Assembly (NCBI GenBank): GCA_003586115.2
Contig: QVOM02000021.1
Coordinates: 14,669,953-14,733,952, forward strand
Reading direction: 5' to 3'
DNA from: Salvator merianae
Taxonomy: Eukaryota > Chordata > Lepidosauria > Squamata > Teiidae
DNA length: 64,000 nt
The notes beneath the pieces were generated by a model. The model saw nothing but the letters and a program-made list of their open reading frames with translations, searched no databases and was not told the origin of the DNA. Of the stretch, positions 22,314-34,329 are shown in pieces. How positions within the stretch are numbered: the first letter of the stretch is position 1; every line of letters starts with the position of its first letter. The position numbers and the translations under genes are program-made.

Positions 22314-25049
22314 ATGGGAAACAAACAAGGAGAACTGGAAATCCTAGCACAGGAAAATAAATATGATGCCATAGGCATAACTGAAACTTGGTGGGATAAT
22401 ACGCATGATTGGAATACAGAGCTAGAAGGATACAACTTATTTAAAAAAAACAGGCTTAATAAAAGAGGGGGAGGTGTTGCATTGTATATAAGGAAAATAT
22501 ATACCACCACAGAGATTAATCTTTCAGATAATGGAAGCCCTGTAGAAACCATTTGGGTGAAAATACAAGGAGAGAGCAACACAAAGGATACTGTTGTAGG
22601 AGTTTATTATAGACCCCCTGGATAAACAGAATATATGGATGAACTATTTATACATCAGATGGCCAAGCTCTCAGGGAAACACGACCTAGTGATTATGGGA
22701 GATTTTAACTATCCGGACATTTGTTGGGAATCTCTCTCTGGCAAAAGTCACGGGTCCAATAAATTCTTATCCTCTCTGGCAGATAACTTCATTTTCCAAA
22801 GGATGGAGGAAAAAGCAAGGGGGTGTGCTATCTTGGACCTAATCCTTACCAACAGGGAGGAAATGGTTGAGGAAGTAAGGGTGACTGGGACCCTGGGTGG
22901 CAGTGACCATGCTATCATTGAGTTTTGGATAACAAAAGGAGGAAGATCTGAGAGGACTCAGACTTCAAGGTTAGTTTTCAGAGGAGCAGATTTTGATGGA
23001 CTCAGAAGGAGGGTAGGAAGGATCCATTGGCTGGATGTCTTAAAGGACAGAAATGTCCAGGAAGGATGGGAAATTTTGAGAAAGGAGATTCTAGAGGCAC
23101 AATCTTTAACAATTCCTAAAAGAAGAAAGAATGGCAAACATCTAAAGAGACCAGGGTGGATGAACCCTGAACTTAATAACTTGCTAAAAAGAAAAAAAGA
23201 AATGTTTAAAAAGTTCAAAGAGGGGGACATATCAAAAGAAGAATATAATGCAATCTGCAGGAACTGCAGGATAAGTGTCAGAAAGGCTAAAGCTAAAAAT
23301 GAATTGAGGATTGCAAGAGAGGCCAAAAACAATAAAAAAGGGTTTTGGGGGTATGTCAGAAGCAAAAGAAAAGTCAAAGAAGCTATAGGACCTTTACAAA
23401 ATGAGAAGGGTGATTTGGTCAAAAACGACATTCAGAAGGCAGAACTTCTGAACTCCTATTTTGCATCTGTTTTCTCTCAGAAAGGAAAGGAAACATCAGT
23501 TGGCCTTCACTGTGCTGTTGAGGGAATAAGAGAATCAAGGCTCTGTATGGACAAGGAGAAGGTGAGGGAACACTTAGCAAACTTAAATGTATTCAAGTCT
23601 CCAGGCCCAGATGAATTACATCCTAGGGTGCTGAAGGAATTAGCTGATATAATTGCTGAACCACTCTCTGTGATATTTGAGAACTCATGGAAAACAGGAG
23701 AAGTCCCAGAAGTTTGGAGAAGGGCAAATGTTGTACCTATCTTTAAAAAAGGAAAGAAGGCTGACCCAGGCAACTACAGGCCTGTGAGCCTGACTTCAAT
23801 ACCAGGCAAGATATTTGAACAAATCATTAAACAGCATATATGGGAGCACTTAGATGGGAATGCAGTAATTAACCAAAGCCAACATGAATTTGTAACAAAC
23901 AAGTCATGCCAGACTAATCTCATTTCCTTTTATGACAAAATTACTGGATGGATCGATCAAGGAAAGGCTGTGGACATAGTATATCTTGACTTTAGCAAAG
24001 CATTTGACAAGGTGTCTCATACTATACTTATTGAAAAAATGATCAAATATGGGATTGACAGGACAACTGTTAGGTGGATTCATAACTGGCTTAGTGATCG
24101 TACTCAAAGAGTGGTCATAAATGGCTTCACATCCGATTGGAAGACTGTCTCGAGTGGGGTACCGCAAGGCTCTGTCTTGGGCCCATTGCTGTTCAACATT
24201 TTTATAAACGATCTGGATGAAGGTGTCGAGGGGACGCTGATCAAATTTGCAGATGACACAAAGCTAGGAGGGGTTGCTAACACTAGGGAGGAGAAGGAGA
24301 GGATTCAAAATGATTTGGACAAGCTTGAACAGTGGGCTGAAACTAACAGAATGACATTTAACAGGGAGAAATGCAAAGTTTTACATCTGGGTAAGAAAAA
24401 TGACAATATCCAATACAGAATGGGGGGAATCTCGCTGAGCAGCAGCACATGTGAAAAGGATCTGGGTGTACTAGTAGATCATAGATTAAACATGAGTCAA
24501 CAGTGTGATGCAGCTGCAAAAAAGGCAAACACCATCCTGGGCTGTATCAAGAGGAGTATAGAGTCTAGATCACGAGAAGTAATTGTCCCACTTTACTCTT
24601 CCTTGGTCAGACCTCAACTGGAGTATTGTGTCCAGTTCTGGGCACCCCAGTTTAAAAAAGACATTGACAAACTGGAACAAGTTCAGAGAAGGGCGACCAA
24701 AATGGTGAGTGGTCTGCAAACCATGTCCTACGAGGAACGGTTAAAGGACCTAGGAATGTTTAGCCTGCAGAAGAGAAGACTGAGAGGAGACATGATAGCT
24801 GTTTTCAAGTATCTGAAGGGCTGTCACAGTCCAGAAGGATTGGCCCTATTCTCAGTTGCGCAAGAAGGAAGGACTAGAAACAATGGGATGAAACTTCAAG
24901 GGAGTAGATACAGGCTAGATATTAGGAAAAACTTTCTGACCGTAAGGGCAATCAGTCACTGGAACAGGTTGCCACAGGAGGTGGTGGGCTCTCCTTCACT
25001 GGAGATCTTCAAGGAAAGGCTGGACAGATATCTGTCTGGGATGCTTTAG
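22314..25049 (+). pseudogene. CR1 ORF2: endonuclease and reverse transcriptase, one in-frame stop
   Basis: The frame is open from 22314 (and in phase upstream to about 22140) to 25049, except for one TAA at 22623-22625. The 104-codon part before the stop carries the start of the APE-type endonuclease (NAQSMGNK, then GITETWW). The 804-codon part after it holds GDFN (residues 23-26) and GGSDHAIIEF (88-97) of the endonuclease, then SPGPDELHPRVL (322-333), the RT motifs YLDFSKAFDKV and GVPQGSVLGPLLF, and the catalytic FADD (538-541). A C-terminal region ends in HWNRLPQEVVGSPSLEIFKERL. ORF2 cuts DNA and primes cDNA synthesis at the nick. All catalytic landmarks remain, so the stop is the main visible lesion. 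Confidence 0.92.
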
Positions 25050-25207
25050 TGAATCCTGCATTGAGCAGGGGGTTGGACTCGATGACCCTGGAGGTCCCTT
25101 CCAACTCTATGATTCTATGATTCTATATATTTGGACAGAAAATCTACATGGATATACATGTCCACCAAAGGAGATACTGAAACAAATGATAGGGAACACT
25201 GGACATA

Positions 25208-25687
25208 GGGTCTTTTTGCACTTACTACCTTAGAATGGGTTAATTATCCCATTCTAAGGTGGTATTGACCACGCAGCACAGACATCATCCACACTGCGTG
25301 ACCCTAGTTACCTACCTGAAGCAGCTATAAGCATTCACAGTGCAAATGCCAGTAGCGTTGCCTGATGCTTACCCTGGCAGCGGCCGGGAAGTGTCTGACC
25401 GCTGTCATGGCAACTGCCAGGGCCATGCAGCATGCAGGCTTGCACAGATGTGATTAGTTGATTGTGTAGGCCCAGCCACCGCGCTGCAAGGTATGTGTGG
25501 ATGCACTTTACTGGGAGCTGACTATCAGCTCCCGGTAAAGGTGTGGAGCACAAATTTGTGTTCCACAGCTATGAGTAGTCATGAGCAGTATTATGCTGCT
25601 CCTGGCCACTCAGACCCATGCCAAGTGCAGGCATTCTTTGCTAGCAAGCATCCTTTATGTTTGCTAGTAACAAGTGCGAACAGGCCC
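25208..25687. mobile_element. Family C Harbinger-like MITE, copy 5
   Basis: The ends GGGTCTTTTTGCACTTAC and, in complement, GGGCCTGTTCGCACTTG pair as TIRs. A subterminal palindrome (CTTAGAATGG, then CCATTCTAAG) follows the left end. The flanks ATA and CTT do not match, so a border may have drifted. The interior matches family C through the GCGTTGCCTGA-CAGGCA-like, GGAGCTGA-CAGCTCC and GAGCACAAATTTGTG blocks. Confidence 0.75.
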
Positions 25688-25905
25688 CTTGTTAACTATA
25701 ATTCCAAGTGGTATAAAATTATATAAAATCAGTCCATCTGTTTGAGCAGATTGAAAACTATGAGAAAATAGACAGTTTTGCAAACTCTCACCCATCCTTA
25801 GTTTCCAACAGGCTTGTTATGCAAAAGGCAGGATATTTTGTGCACTGAGACATTGCTTTTCTAAGTCCAACTGGTAGAAAATCACCTGCTAAGATTCAAG
25901 ACTCA

Positions 25906-26020
25906 GGCCCTTTCTGCACTAGCCCTTATTCTGGATTATATCCTCAAATAGGGACTTGCCATCTGCATGCTAGTGCAGACTACTGCATAATCTCGTACAA
26001 GACCCAATGCAGAAAGGGCC
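25906..26020. mobile_element. Family A short Harbinger-like MITE, copy 2, with exact TCA duplication
   Basis: The left end GGCCCTTTCTGCACTAG and the complement of the right end, GGCCCTTTCTGCATTGG, are nearly identical. TCA flanks both sides exactly (25903-25905 and 26021-26023). The 115-bp copy keeps the TTCTGGATTATATCC block and the CATGCTAGTGCAGACTA block shared by family A. Confidence 0.85.
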
Positions 26021-26086
26021 TCAGCAGGGATTTGAGTCCCAGCTTCTCCAGTCTTAACCCACCACTATAACAATACAACACACTGA

Positions 26087-26481
26087 GGGCCTTATTGCAC
26101 TTTCCATCTTGGAATGTTCACAATCAAACATTCCAAGATGGAATAGTCCTTGCAGTGTGGCAACCATCCACATTGCAAGGACTGGAATATCTGGGAGATG
26201 GGCATCCAGCATTCACAGTGTTTAATGCTGGCCACCCACCGTGACAGCGGCTGGGGAAACTTCTAGCCACTGTTATAGCGACTGGGGACCTGCCATGCAA
26301 TGTTTGCACCTGGAAGTAGGTGCAAGTGCTGAGTACTGGGAGCAGTCCAGCTGCTCCCGGCACAGCTGTAGAACACAGTTTTGTGCTCCACAGCTAGTAG
26401 CAATTGGGAGTAGCTATAGCTGCTGTTGATTGCTTGGGCCTCCACAAAGTGCAGACACACCTCACTAGTATGAACAGTTCC
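26087..26481. mobile_element. Family C Harbinger-like MITE, copy 6
   Basis: The left end GGGCCTTATTGCACTTTCC is clear. The right end (complement GGAACTGTTCATACTAG) is diverged. Flanks are TGA and TAG. A strong subterminal inverted repeat, CATCTTGGAATG against CATTCCAAGATG, follows the left end. The TGGGAGCAG-CTGCTCCC hairpin and GAACACAGTTTTGTGCTCC block match other copies. Confidence 0.75.
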
Positions 26482-26769
26482 TAGATCTTTCAAAAGAAAC
26501 ATTTTAGATAAAGGATCCTTAATAATTTCTTGAAGATGCTTGTACTGTTCACCTAGGACCTGTACCAGTATCAGTATCAGTACCAGTTTCCATTTTCATG
26601 TTTATATGAAATAGGACTATTATACTATTTACAAAGCAAAAAGCAAAAAAAAAGAAAGAGAAAAGCTGTAATAAAAAGCCTCCTTCCATTGATGGAACAC
26701 AAACCAACCCTGGGGGAAGAGACTATTTGAATATAACGTATAAGGTCTAAATATCTAAATAAATATCAG

Positions 26770-27130
26770 ACCTGCGCATGCCTTAAGATCTGCCAGGAAG
26801 GCCCTTTTGGTTCTGCCTCCACCCTCAGTAGCTAAAGGGATGGGGACAAGTGGGAGCGCCACCTTGGTGACAGCCCCCAGATTATGGACTGGCCTCCCCT
26901 CTGAACTGTGTCAGGTGTCTTCACTATATAGAGTAGATGCGTAGTGCGCCTCTTTACCCTAGCCTTTGGCTGAAGAAATAGGTTTCGCTCCCCTTTCAGA
27001 CACCATTATTTGTAGTTCTAGTGCGTTCATTTTTAGTTGTGTTTTTATATTGGGTATATTGTAACCTGCCTTGAGACCTCTAGTTAGAGAGTAGGACAGA
27101 AATGTAAAAGAATCAAATAAAAAAAAATAA
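26770..27130 (+). mobile_element. L2/CR1-group-like LINE 3' end
   Basis: A decayed frame reads roughly LVTAPRLWTGLPSEL (about 26860-26905), typical of the C-terminus of L2-like ORF2 proteins. It is followed by a 3' untranslated region with GTAACCTGCCTTGAGACC and a run of A-rich tail near 27115-27130. The element is truncated at both functional domains. Confidence 0.5.
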
Positions 27131-27249
27131 TTATCCACTGGGAAAACAAATAGGAATAAATGTAGTCAACATTAACTGCTAACAGAAAGTTTTAAACAGG
27201 GGGGAACAGGACCACCACCAGCCCTGGGAAGAGACTAATTTCAGCAAGT

Positions 27250-27429
27250 CCCTCCATTAGCATTCCAGCTGTTCCCAGTACAGCTATGGAGGAATTTTTA
27301 TGTGCCACAGCAGGTAGCAATCAGTAGCAGTTGTAGTCTGCTCTTGATAGCCAGGGCCTTTGTGAAATGCGGAAGCACTTGACTAATGAGTGTCCCTGAT
27401 GCTCACTAGTGTCAGGTGTGAAAAGGCCC
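27250..27429. mobile_element. Family C Harbinger-like MITE, partial copy 7
   Basis: The right terminus GTGTGAAAAGGCCC and the blocks CAGCTGTTCCCAGTACAGC, GCCACAGCAGGTAGCAAT and GATGCTCACTAGTGTCAGG match the right half of family C. The left half is missing. Confidence 0.6.
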
Positions 27430-27629
27430 TAAGTGACTTGGCACACACAGCTGGAAACATGCATATAGACTTTTAAGAAGGGAAACCATGAGGGGCAAGA
27501 AACAAAAATCTAGAAGGAATTTTTGGAGAAGGGGGGATGCCAAAATGTAATGAACAAAGGTTATCTATACGAACACACCCATTTGGGAATAAGATATATG
27601 TTTCATGTATTTTTTTTTTTTTAAAGAGC

Positions 27630-28430
27630 ACTCTGCTTTAGCGGCTCTAGGGCAAACAGCAGAGGACAGTTTTCTTTAAGAATGCTGGGGGGTTAGGGTG
27701 CATGCTGGTTGGTATATGCCTCAGCTACACCTGTTTGGGGGTGCAGCCCTCTTACCCCAACAAATAACCCACGTCACTATCAATTTTGCCATCGACACCA
27801 CACAACTACATAGTGGGACACATGCGGCTGTGGATGTCTTGGGGGGGAGGTGAGTGGGGTCCATTTGCTGACCACTAACTTCACTATCATGATAATGGAC
27901 CCCCCCAGATGTTCCCCCCTTTTCATGGAGCTCTCCCTGCTTTTATGTTACTCTGAAATTGCACAATTGCACAAAAGGGAAATTGCAAAGGAGCATGAAT
28001 TGCAATCTGCCCTTTAAGAAGTTCTATTGTGTGGTAGATGTGAAATTGAAGTTCTGCTTGGGTGAATACAGGCCGGAGGGGGAGAAGGAGCAAATGGCAA
28101 ATGACCAGTAAAACCACCAAGGGAATCGGAATCCATGTTCTGAGAAGGCAGCAGGGAAATATGGAGGATGTAGTTTGAATTTCTGGCCCCTGTGAAGTCA
28201 AGATTTGAACATTGAGACTGCAACCAATCACTGATTACACAGGGAGGGGAATTTGGTGAGGGGTGGAGACAAAAAGATATGGTTTCCCCATGCCAAGCAC
28301 AGGAAAAATGAGGTGTGAGAGCAAGAAAGTCCAAATTGAGTCCATGTTATAAAGCAAATGTGGGAACTACTGGAACACGTTCTCAATCCTCCTACAATAC
28401 AGATTAAATTTACCATGTGGGGCCACACCC
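27630..28430 (-). mobile_element. Family G TIR element, older copy 2, reverse orientation
   Basis: On the minus strand this copy starts GGGTGTGGCCCCACATGG just inside TTA (28431-28433). It then follows family G copy 1 through TCTCCACCCCTC, CAGTGATTGG, CAATGTTCAAA, CTTGA-TTCACAGGGGC and CATTTGCCATTTGCTCCTTC. Identity is clear for about 400 bp. Most CpGs of copy 1 are TG or CA here. The far end (about 27630) is not defined and no matching terminus was found. The 106-codon ORF at 28014-28334 matches a translated frame of copy 1 only because the DNA is homologous. Confidence 0.65.
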
Positions 28431-29714
28431 TTACAAAAACCTGGGGAAAATAGGCCTTACAGGGTCCTAAGAAGCTTTCGATTTTACATCTTGAACTACA
28501 GAAACTGCTTCTTAATTAGTGATTTTACAAAGCATTGGAACCTCATCCTTATACATTAACTTGGGCAAAGGAATAGGGAACACATTTATCAAGTGTGCAT
28601 ACAAACCCATGAAGGACAGAAAAAGGGTCTTAGAAGGCAGGGCGGCTGAGCTGAAACCAAGAGAATGAAATTTAGTAGAAAAGAGCACCCGAGAATCAAT
28701 GGTACAAGTTGGGTAAAAGAAAATCAATTTGACAGAAGTAGATGACCTCCAAAATCCTTTTCAATTATTTTATCTACACAAATTAAAAACTAGCCAAAAA
28801 ACCAGCTCTCTTAAATATAGGCTTTCGTACCCATTTGGGAACCCAAAGATGAAACCTCATTTCTAAAAGCTGCAAGACTGCATCATCCTGTATTGTACAA
28901 AACTATGGAATTCCTCACTGTTTAATAATTAATACGATTATTAAGGAGATTTTAAAAACAAATCTAAACATGAATGTGACTATAGATGTGTATATAAATT
29001 ATCTTTTGACAAAAAAAATAATATTAAAAGTTATGTAATATTAGTGATGGTAATACTAGAGAAAATGAACTAGTAGATACTGCCATTTTCAGTGAAACAT
29101 TCTTTCATATTTTTAGAATGAAGAAATAAAGTTTTCAATCCATGTTCTCCTCCTGCTTAATCTGTGTGCAGAATAGCTGTGTTTCCTTTTTCTTTGCAAC
29201 CCAAATTGGGTTATTAAAGACTAATAAGAAGTCTGGATATGGATGGCTTCTACAACCAGATAAATATTTATGGGCAAAGGTTTTTTTAAGAAATAATGAG
29301 ACAGATTATACTTTAGGAGTTCATGACACATTTGAGACTAAATAAAACCACATAAGCTAGACTCCTGATCAGAAAACAGTTTAAGTGACCGTAATTTTTA
29401 AAAATGAAACAAGAAATAGAAAAGAGAAATTGAAGTTTTTGCTGGCAAACAAATATATGCTGATTTCTACTAGAGTAATTTCTGGAATAGTAAGCATAGG
29501 AATTATGACCTTGATAAAGCCAAGATCAATTCTTCTTCTGGAAAAAATAAAAATAATTACATATAGCTTGTTAGGCCCTGAAATTCTGATTTGAAAGAAG
29601 TTGGATTTATTTGATTATTATTATGTTTTAAATTGCTAAGTTTCCAAAACTTCCTACACCTGTCTGATGTTAAGATTACCTGTCTGAATATTAAGATATT
29701 CTTATAGTTCCACC
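28431..29714. other. Unassigned AT-rich sequence
   Basis: No repeat family, RNA gene or credible ORF was recognised. Sequence from about 28740 to 29620 is strongly AT-rich. Confidence 0.35.
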
Positions 29715-30048
29715 ACTTTCAGAGGTTCAAGAAGTAGTAGCAGGTAAGAGAGCTCTTTCTGTGGTGGCCCCCTGGGTTTGGAATAACCTCCCAGCAGAGG
29801 TATGCTAGTATGGTTCTTGGCAACTGGTTAAAACCTACCTCTTCATCCAGGCTTCTGACATTTAGCTTCCTCCTAATGTAGACATGCTAGGGTGAGAGGG
29901 CCCTATTTTACTTATGCTTTTATTTAATAGTGTTTTTACTGATTTTATTTATGTTTTATAATGTTTATTTTATCAAATGCTATGACTTGTGCTGGGACCT
30001 TCTGATGAAAGATAGGATACAAATGTTTGGAAATAAATAAATAAATAG
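29715..30048 (+). mobile_element. L2-like LINE 3' end
   Basis: The decayed frame GKRALSVVAPWVWNNLPAE (about 29745-29800) and the downstream KTYLFIQAS-like stretch are typical of the ORF2 C-terminus of L2-type LINEs. The 3' part runs to an AAATAAATAAATAAATAGG tail at about 30030-30048. Only the last 330 bp remain. Confidence 0.6.
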
Positions 30049-31914
30049 GATTTGGTTTGCATTTGATGGATTCACAGAAAGAGCTTTAATAGTGTTTGAA
30101 TGATGTTCAAATAGCCAGACACATCTCAACAGATGGGAAAACAGCAAAGATGGATAAATAAGTGGAAGGGATGAACTGCAGCTGCATGTCTATTTTTAGT
30201 GTATTTTGAATGCAGTTGTAAATATCCATCTATGAATGGGTGGATTCATGGACACATTCACGGCAGTGCTCATATGTCATGGTCTCCAGTGAACTTACAG
30301 GTAGTTTCAGTGACTAAGTAGACAGATGCAAAGTTTAATTGACTAGGGTTCAAAAGGATCTTTTTGGGAGCTCCTGGTAGGTCCTCCATTGTTGTAGAAG
30401 GTGGAAGCCCACTTTGTTCATATTCTGGACTCTTTTCCTTTCCTCCTCAGTATATGCTAGCCCTACCCATACTCTTTTCCCTTCTTATTGAATAAAGGAC
30501 CATACTTTGACAGTTCCCAGTGCACAAAGTTGCTTCATTTCTGGGTTCTGTAGCTGGAATTATGCATGGGGACCAGTATCTGCCCATGTCTTTTTCTCGC
30601 ACATCTAAGAAATTTTTAGAAAGTATTAAAAGTAAGTTTTTATGAGCCAAGTGACAGACTGTTATGGGTGAGAATCTAGCTGAAAGGCATGCATAAACGA
30701 AGTACAATCCCTGATCTTTACAATATTTAAGCAATAATAAATCCAGGCTCTGTGGATCAGGCAAGAACCAGAGGACCAAACGTGTACAGTAGGACAGCAA
30801 ACAAGTGAGACAAACTGATCTGGCTGAAGACACTTTTCTGACTGAAAGCAGAACTCCCAAAATGCTGACTTTCTTCCTTCATCATCAGGTTAATACCTCA
30901 GCATGCCTTGCTTTACATCTCAGATTCCTGGCTTTCTGTATCCAAGGTTCCCAGTAGCTGGTCTTCAGAGGCACATAATCTATGGTTTGCATCACATGTA
31001 GCCCTCTTGACAATAGTAGCCAATAATAGGGCTGATCTGCAGAAAATTGCCCAATCCTTATCTGAAGCATCCAATCAGTTCAGACAAGCTTAATGAAATC
31101 TGCAGTGGCCTATGCTCTTATGGAATCAACCCAATAAGCTCTTGGAAGCTCGTGAGGGCTCCAGGGTTGTTCATCAGGGCAGGAAGTTGCACAGAGTGGA
31201 AGGCAAGAGAAAGAAAAGTAAACAGTGTAGCAGCTCCCCAAATAGGCTAGCCATTGTTGCCAGGATGTTAGCTTATGGTGTTAGTTTTAATGTAGAATTT
31301 GCTGGTTCAAGCTCTTCCAACTGCTGCTGTTAACATCCAGTTAGGATCCTGGAACAAAGTAGTATTAGTACTTATACGCATTTTTAAAAAATACTTTGTA
31401 CCATTCTGTTTGTTTCAGAAGAAGCTTTGCCATCAATATCTTCAAGAATTCCAGATTTTGGAATAATTCATTGGAACCACACTACCATTTTCATAATCAG
31501 ACTGAAATGAATGAATGAATGAATGAATGATGCACTCAGACATCCAAAGGGCACCTCATAGTATCTACATGCTGTAGTTTATCACACCACCATAAACACA
31601 GTCATTTGGCATGCTTCCAAGAAATAAGAATAACTATCATACAGAAAATCAGTTCCTTTGATTTCAGCTTTTAATTACACCTCTTTAACAATTAAGATCA
31701 TGTAATTTATACATAAGTGGTTATTTCCTTAGCAATCATACAGTTTTTATTAAGAACTCCAATCCAAAAGATGTAAACTAGATAAAAGAACATTCCCCTA
31801 AAATTCCACCATCTCCAACTATTCCAGCTCTCAAAATGCAAGAAATGCAAGAAAGCTTTTAAGGTATAAAATACTAATGAAAAATATACAGGTTCTTCAG
31901 GCAGAGAGTGGAAA
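30049..31914. other. Unassigned sequence with a short GAAT microsatellite
   Basis: Tetranucleotide repeats of ATGA/GAAT occupy 31505-31530. A 137-codon minus-strand ORF (30447-30860) has no recognisable domain. No transposon boundary was seen. Confidence 0.35.
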
Positions 31915-32020
31915 TGATTCTTTCTGCACTGGGCCTTACTTTGGATTACATCCCAGAATAGGGACCTGCCATCCACATGCTGGTGCAGACTATGGCAGGC
32001 CCCACTACATGCTACATGCT
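31915..32020. mobile_element. Family A short MITE, copy 3, right end lost
   Basis: TTCTTTCTGCACTGGGCCTT begins the copy. It continues through TTGGATTACATCCCAGAATA, ACCTGCCATCCACATGCTGG and GCAGACTATGGCAGGCC, as in the other family A copies. The right terminus is absent or diverged. Confidence 0.65.
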
Positions 32021-32202
32021 GTAGTTGACATGTGGGGAGATGGGTAGAGATATGATTTTGGCAGCACAAACTGCACTTTGATTTGGAGCAAAGTAAAGAT
32101 CAAACATCTCTATCCTTTGTCAATCCTGTGAAAAAATGCTCCAGGACTTGGGTATACTGATGACATCTTCAGCAAGCCCCAGTATGTCTCTGCCTACACT
32201 GA

Positions 32203-33047
32203 GGCTGTGTTCAGACATAAGAAAAGGGGTGACTTGGAGGCGCCTCATAGAGACAGTGTGTGGCCCTCGTGTTCTCAAGTCTTCTCTAATCCACCTTTTC
32301 TAGCATAGAATGTTCTTGAGAAAGGGGATGGGCAGACTGGTGTGTGAACAATCCCATCTCGAAGCCGTCTTTGAGCTGCCTCAGAGATACTTTTTTTGTT
32401 GTGTTTGATCACATACTGAGTGTTGATAGACTAGATGGAGGACAACAGAGCTTGCATGCAAGGTGCCTTTGCTTAGACCTTGGAATCTCCAGGTGGGAGT
32501 AAAAAAGACCCCTGTTTGGAAAGCCATTGCCAATTACTGGGAACAGCAATGAACCATCTGAATGAGAAGCCTGAGCTGCTATGTTGTATGTACTCTGCGC
32601 ACACTTTGGCTGCAGCCACACCTTTGGCAGCAAGAACCTGAGGAAGCCCCAGGAGCATGGTGGTCAAACACCAGAGGTGCTTGCTGCTGTAAGGCACCCT
32701 GAGCAGAGTGCTAGGGGACCTTGAACCACCCTATGTAGCTTCCTTCCTCAGAGTGGACTTAAGTGCTCTGAGGACACTCACTTCCTTCAGTCGTTCTTAC
32801 TTCCACTGCGTAGACAAATGGCTGTAGCAAGTGTGATTTATGTGCCTGCTTTGTGCAGGTGCTGTGCTGGCAAAGGCCCTCTTCTGGGGGCCTCTTCTGG
32901 TGCAATGGAAGGCCCTCCATGTTTGGAACTATCAACTTGGAAGATGGTGAAGAGTGATGCATGGTTGTTTGGCCAGCACACATCCTATCCTGGGGGTGGA
33001 AGAAAGCATCTGGTTGTGCCCTATGCTGCTGAGATGTGGATGCAGCC
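32203..33047. mobile_element. Possible TIR element H (GGCTG-type ends)
   Basis: The left end GGCTGTGTTCAGACAT closely matches the family D/E/G terminal motif. A candidate right end has complement GGCTGCATCCACATCTC. The flanks TGA and ATT do not match, so the pairing may be wrong. ORFs of 74-96 codons inside show no domain. Confidence 0.35.
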
Positions 33048-34329
33048 ATTAATTAGATGAAATTAAGCTTACATATTTACAATTGTATGTTGAATGCCTA
33101 TTCCTGTAAGGTGGAGACCAACCTACTATATCTCTAAACATTTATTTGCCTGTTTCTTTCATCAAAACCATCTGAGGTACATTAAGGGATGTCAGTAAGG
33201 GAAAAAATAGAAGGAAAAGGGAAACAAGCATCTCTCACAGCCCTTACTTCCTAAAAGTGCCACCTTAAATCCTTGTAACACCACAAGGAAACAGAATAGA
33301 CCAACATCCTGCATATTGTTATTTGAGGAAAGATTCCAAGCCTGTTTCCACGGTAACCAGCCTCATTCTTTAGAAACCCCCCTGCCTTGCTTTCCACCTG
33401 TTTCCACTAAACTTAAAGACCTCTCCCTCCTTGTTCCTCTTGGAAGCTATTTTATGATTATTATTTCAGCACTTCTAACTTCATTGATCCTGTACCAAGA
33501 CAAAAGTAAATATAAGCTAGTTAATATTTAAACTGTTAAATGCAGCTACCACAGGGTAGCACTCTTAGAGGCCATTGTCGCAGGCGATGACTCGCACTTA
33601 AACAAATTGCTTTTCTAGGAAAGGTAGATTAATGTTGGTTGTATTCCTGGCTCACAAAGGTTTTCTTTGTTCTGCTTTTATGAGACTGGAGGAGAAAGCA
33701 GAAGAGTTTGGGGAGGAATAATGAGGATCTATCAATAAAAGATGGATGGTATTCAATAGTGTTAGCCAGTGTTATCCTTTTGAGATTCATTGTCAACTTT
33801 TTTTAAAAAAAAAACTAGTATTAATTTGCTGTGGCAGCACCAACAGACGTTAGACTCTATGTATTGTACAAGTCCTGAACTGAACAGCATTTGTTTGAAA
33901 TAGATGTGTAGAACCACTATCCTTCCTGATTTTGTTATGGTAAGACTCCTTCAGAACAAGTCAATTTGATCATAGTTGGTAGGCTTTTATTCCCAGCACC
34001 TGCAGGCCCAGAGGTCTTCAATCTTTGCTTTAAAATAACAAGGGTGCTAGAAGATCATTTGGGAATTTCCATTTTGACCTGTCTTGAGTAGAATCTCACA
34101 GCTGTTGCGGGATCATTTTAACAGTTATTCTCATCTCATTCATTTACCTTGTGCATTGTCTTCCCTTTTTTGTGACTCCCACAACTTTGTCAAGCTTAAG
34201 CATTCAGAATAATCAATATAAAGGGAACTAGTCAGATACGAGTCACCAAGGTATTTCCTCTAGAAAAGTACTACATGTATTCTGCACACACATTGCTGCA
34301 CTCCAGAATCAATGTTAGTGCCTCTTGGC
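33048..34329. other. Unassigned sequence, no supported gene
   Basis: Only short ORFs and an A-run near 33807 are present. No repeat family was recognised. Confidence 0.35.

Larger units (their letters stand above)
21700..25130 (+). mobile_element. Young CR1 LINE, 5' truncated in ORF1
   Basis: The 3.43-kb element carries the rear part of ORF1, a short linker, all of ORF2 and a short 3' end. The tail repeats ATTCTATG units (25110-25126), the classic CR1 3' end, which differs from the TTCTTATG tail of the other CR1 copies here. CR1 elements move by target-primed reverse transcription and commonly lose 5' sequence, which fits the start inside ORF1. Only a few disabling changes were seen, so the insertion is fairly recent. 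Confidence 0.92.

Noticed and set aside
22958..23431. 157-codon minus-strand ORF
   Set aside because: It is a shadow of the CR1 ORF2 on the opposite strand.
28014..28334. 106-codon ORF similar to an ORF at 5993-6334
   Set aside because: The similarity is explained by DNA homology between the two family G copies. The frame has no known domain and no sign of selection.
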